Source of the DNA: an uncultured Bacilli bacterium
Lineage (GTDB): Bacteria; Bacillota_I; Bacilli_A; RF39; UBA660
Direction: 5' to 3'
NCBI GenBank assembly: GCA_947629195.1
Contig: CANRCS010000065.1
Location: 1 to 5,663, forward strand
Length of the DNA stretch: 5,663 nt
How positions within the stretch are numbered: position 1 is the stretch's first letter; each line of letters starts with the position of its first letter. Shown here piece after piece: positions 5,177 through 5,663 of the stretch. The translations under genes and the position numbers were made by a program. A model generated the notes under the pieces. That model saw nothing but the letters and a program-made list of their open reading frames with translations. It was not told where the DNA came from and did not search any database.

Positions 5177-5663
5177 CTATCTCCTATTAAACATTTTAAA
5201 ATATAAGTTTAAATCTAATTTTATTATAGATTTTTTTAATTTCCTAGCAAGTGTATTATCTAAGATTAAATCATACATTTTTCTATTTTTTAACTCTATT
5301 GTATAGTCTTTTAAATCTTCTTTATTCAATTCTCTAGCTTTTAATATTGTAGAATTAGCAATGAAACTTATAAATATCTTTTTATATTTTTCATCTATTT
5401 CTAATTTATTAACTTCTTCATATAGATAATCAAATCCTTTTAGGAAATCATAAACTTTTTTTACTGTTTTAACGTAATCATTAGATGACATAATACTATC
5501 ATTTCTTTGAACATAGTTATATCCTATATAATCTATTGAAACAACACTTTCTGCTCTCATTATTATAAGTGGTATTAAGGCAAAATCTTCATGATATATT
5601 CCAGACATAAATTTAAATTTGTTTTTAGTAAAAAACTTTCTATTATATGCATAAGCCCATGCT
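5177..5663 (-). CDS. Family-2 glycosyltransferase, C-terminal part (start beyond window)
   Basis: The reading frame is open through the window edge at 5663, giving 161 visible codons and a TAG stop. An ATG at 5608 exists but is internal: the 18 codons before it read AWAYAYNRKFFTKNFKF, which continues the conserved family block. Seen: the W-x3-Y-N-R-K-F-F acceptor-side motif, then GIYHEDFALIP with the probable catalytic E-D, then YIGYNYVQRNDSIMS, all usual in the second half of GT2 enzymes. The DGS and D-x-D motifs should lie outside the window. The order matches the next gene (WNKLYKKELL then YEDTPFV), so the two are relatives in one polysaccharide-type operon. The last approximately 90 residues are charged, helical-looking and not diagnostic. 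Specific sugar unknown. Confidence 0.9.
   Translation of the reverse strand, partial: AWAYAYNRKFFTKNKFKFMSGIYHEDFALIPLIIMRAESVVSIDYIGYNYVQRNDSIMSSNDYVKTVKKVYDFLKGFDYLYEEVNKLEIDEKYKKIFISFIANSTILKARELNKEDLKDYTIELKNRKMYDLILDNTLARKLKKSIIKLDLNLYFKMFNRR
5181..5185 (-). promoter_or_regulatory. Ribosome-binding site AGGAG inside the end of the upstream glycosyltransferase gene
   Basis: AGGAG is formed by the final AGG-AGA codons of the upstream gene. That gene's TAG (5179-5177) lies between the site and ATG 5173. A ribosome finishing the first gene is therefore placed to start the second, a typical coupling arrangement. Confidence 0.8.

Noticed and set aside
5079..5306. 75-codon open frame on the plus strand across the two glycosyltransferase genes
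   Set aside because: It is antisense to both genes and spans their junction, and its phenylalanine/isoleucine-rich product looks like a complement artefact.
1..5663. Alternative genetic code, because no gene in the window ends in TGA
   Set aside because: All tryptophans in the called genes are TGG and no frame contains an internal TGA. Six stop codons are too few to read anything into the missing TGA.

Overview
The window is very AT-rich bacterial DNA. Every gene lies on the minus strand, so transcription runs from high to low coordinates. The yqeG-yqeH pair, Shine-Dalgarno sites of the AGGAG type and the composition point to a low-GC Bacillota (Bacilli or Clostridia, possibly a host-associated lineage near the Mollicutes). 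All eight tryptophan codons I found in the called genes are TGG, and no gene needs TGA read through, so the standard bacterial code (11) fits and the Mycoplasma code is not supported. The visible stops are three TAA and three TAG.

Layout in transcription order. (1) 5663-5177: the 3' part of a family-2 glycosyltransferase whose start lies beyond the window. (2) 5173-4217: a complete family-2 glycosyltransferase, three bases after the first and translationally coupled to it. These two look like the tail of a surface-polysaccharide or glycolipid operon. (3) 4162-3641: yqeG, a HAD-family phosphatase, with its own predicted promoter. (4) 3648-2629: yqeH, a circularly permuted GTPase for 30S ribosome assembly, overlapping yqeG by 8 bases and closed by a good intrinsic terminator at 2600-2627. 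(5) 2527-1304 and (6) 1256-60: two tandem paralogous AAA+ ATPases of the AAA_14/DUF4143 type, each with its own predicted promoter.

The housekeeping pair yqeG-yqeH is a compact unit. The aroE/yhbY/nadD genes that follow it in Bacillus subtilis are absent here; a terminator and the accessory ATPase pair take their place. The ATPase pair is the most interesting part. The copies are diverged overall but share an exact 51-bp block, which suggests gene conversion or strong local constraint. The downstream copy has a perfect consensus promoter placed so close to the gene that its mRNA should be nearly leaderless. An 11-bp perfect inverted repeat spans the stop codon of the upstream copy and touches that promoter's -35 box. 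I see no RNA gene, CRISPR array, transposase or clear new multi-gene system. Intergenic gaps are all about 100 bases or shorter.
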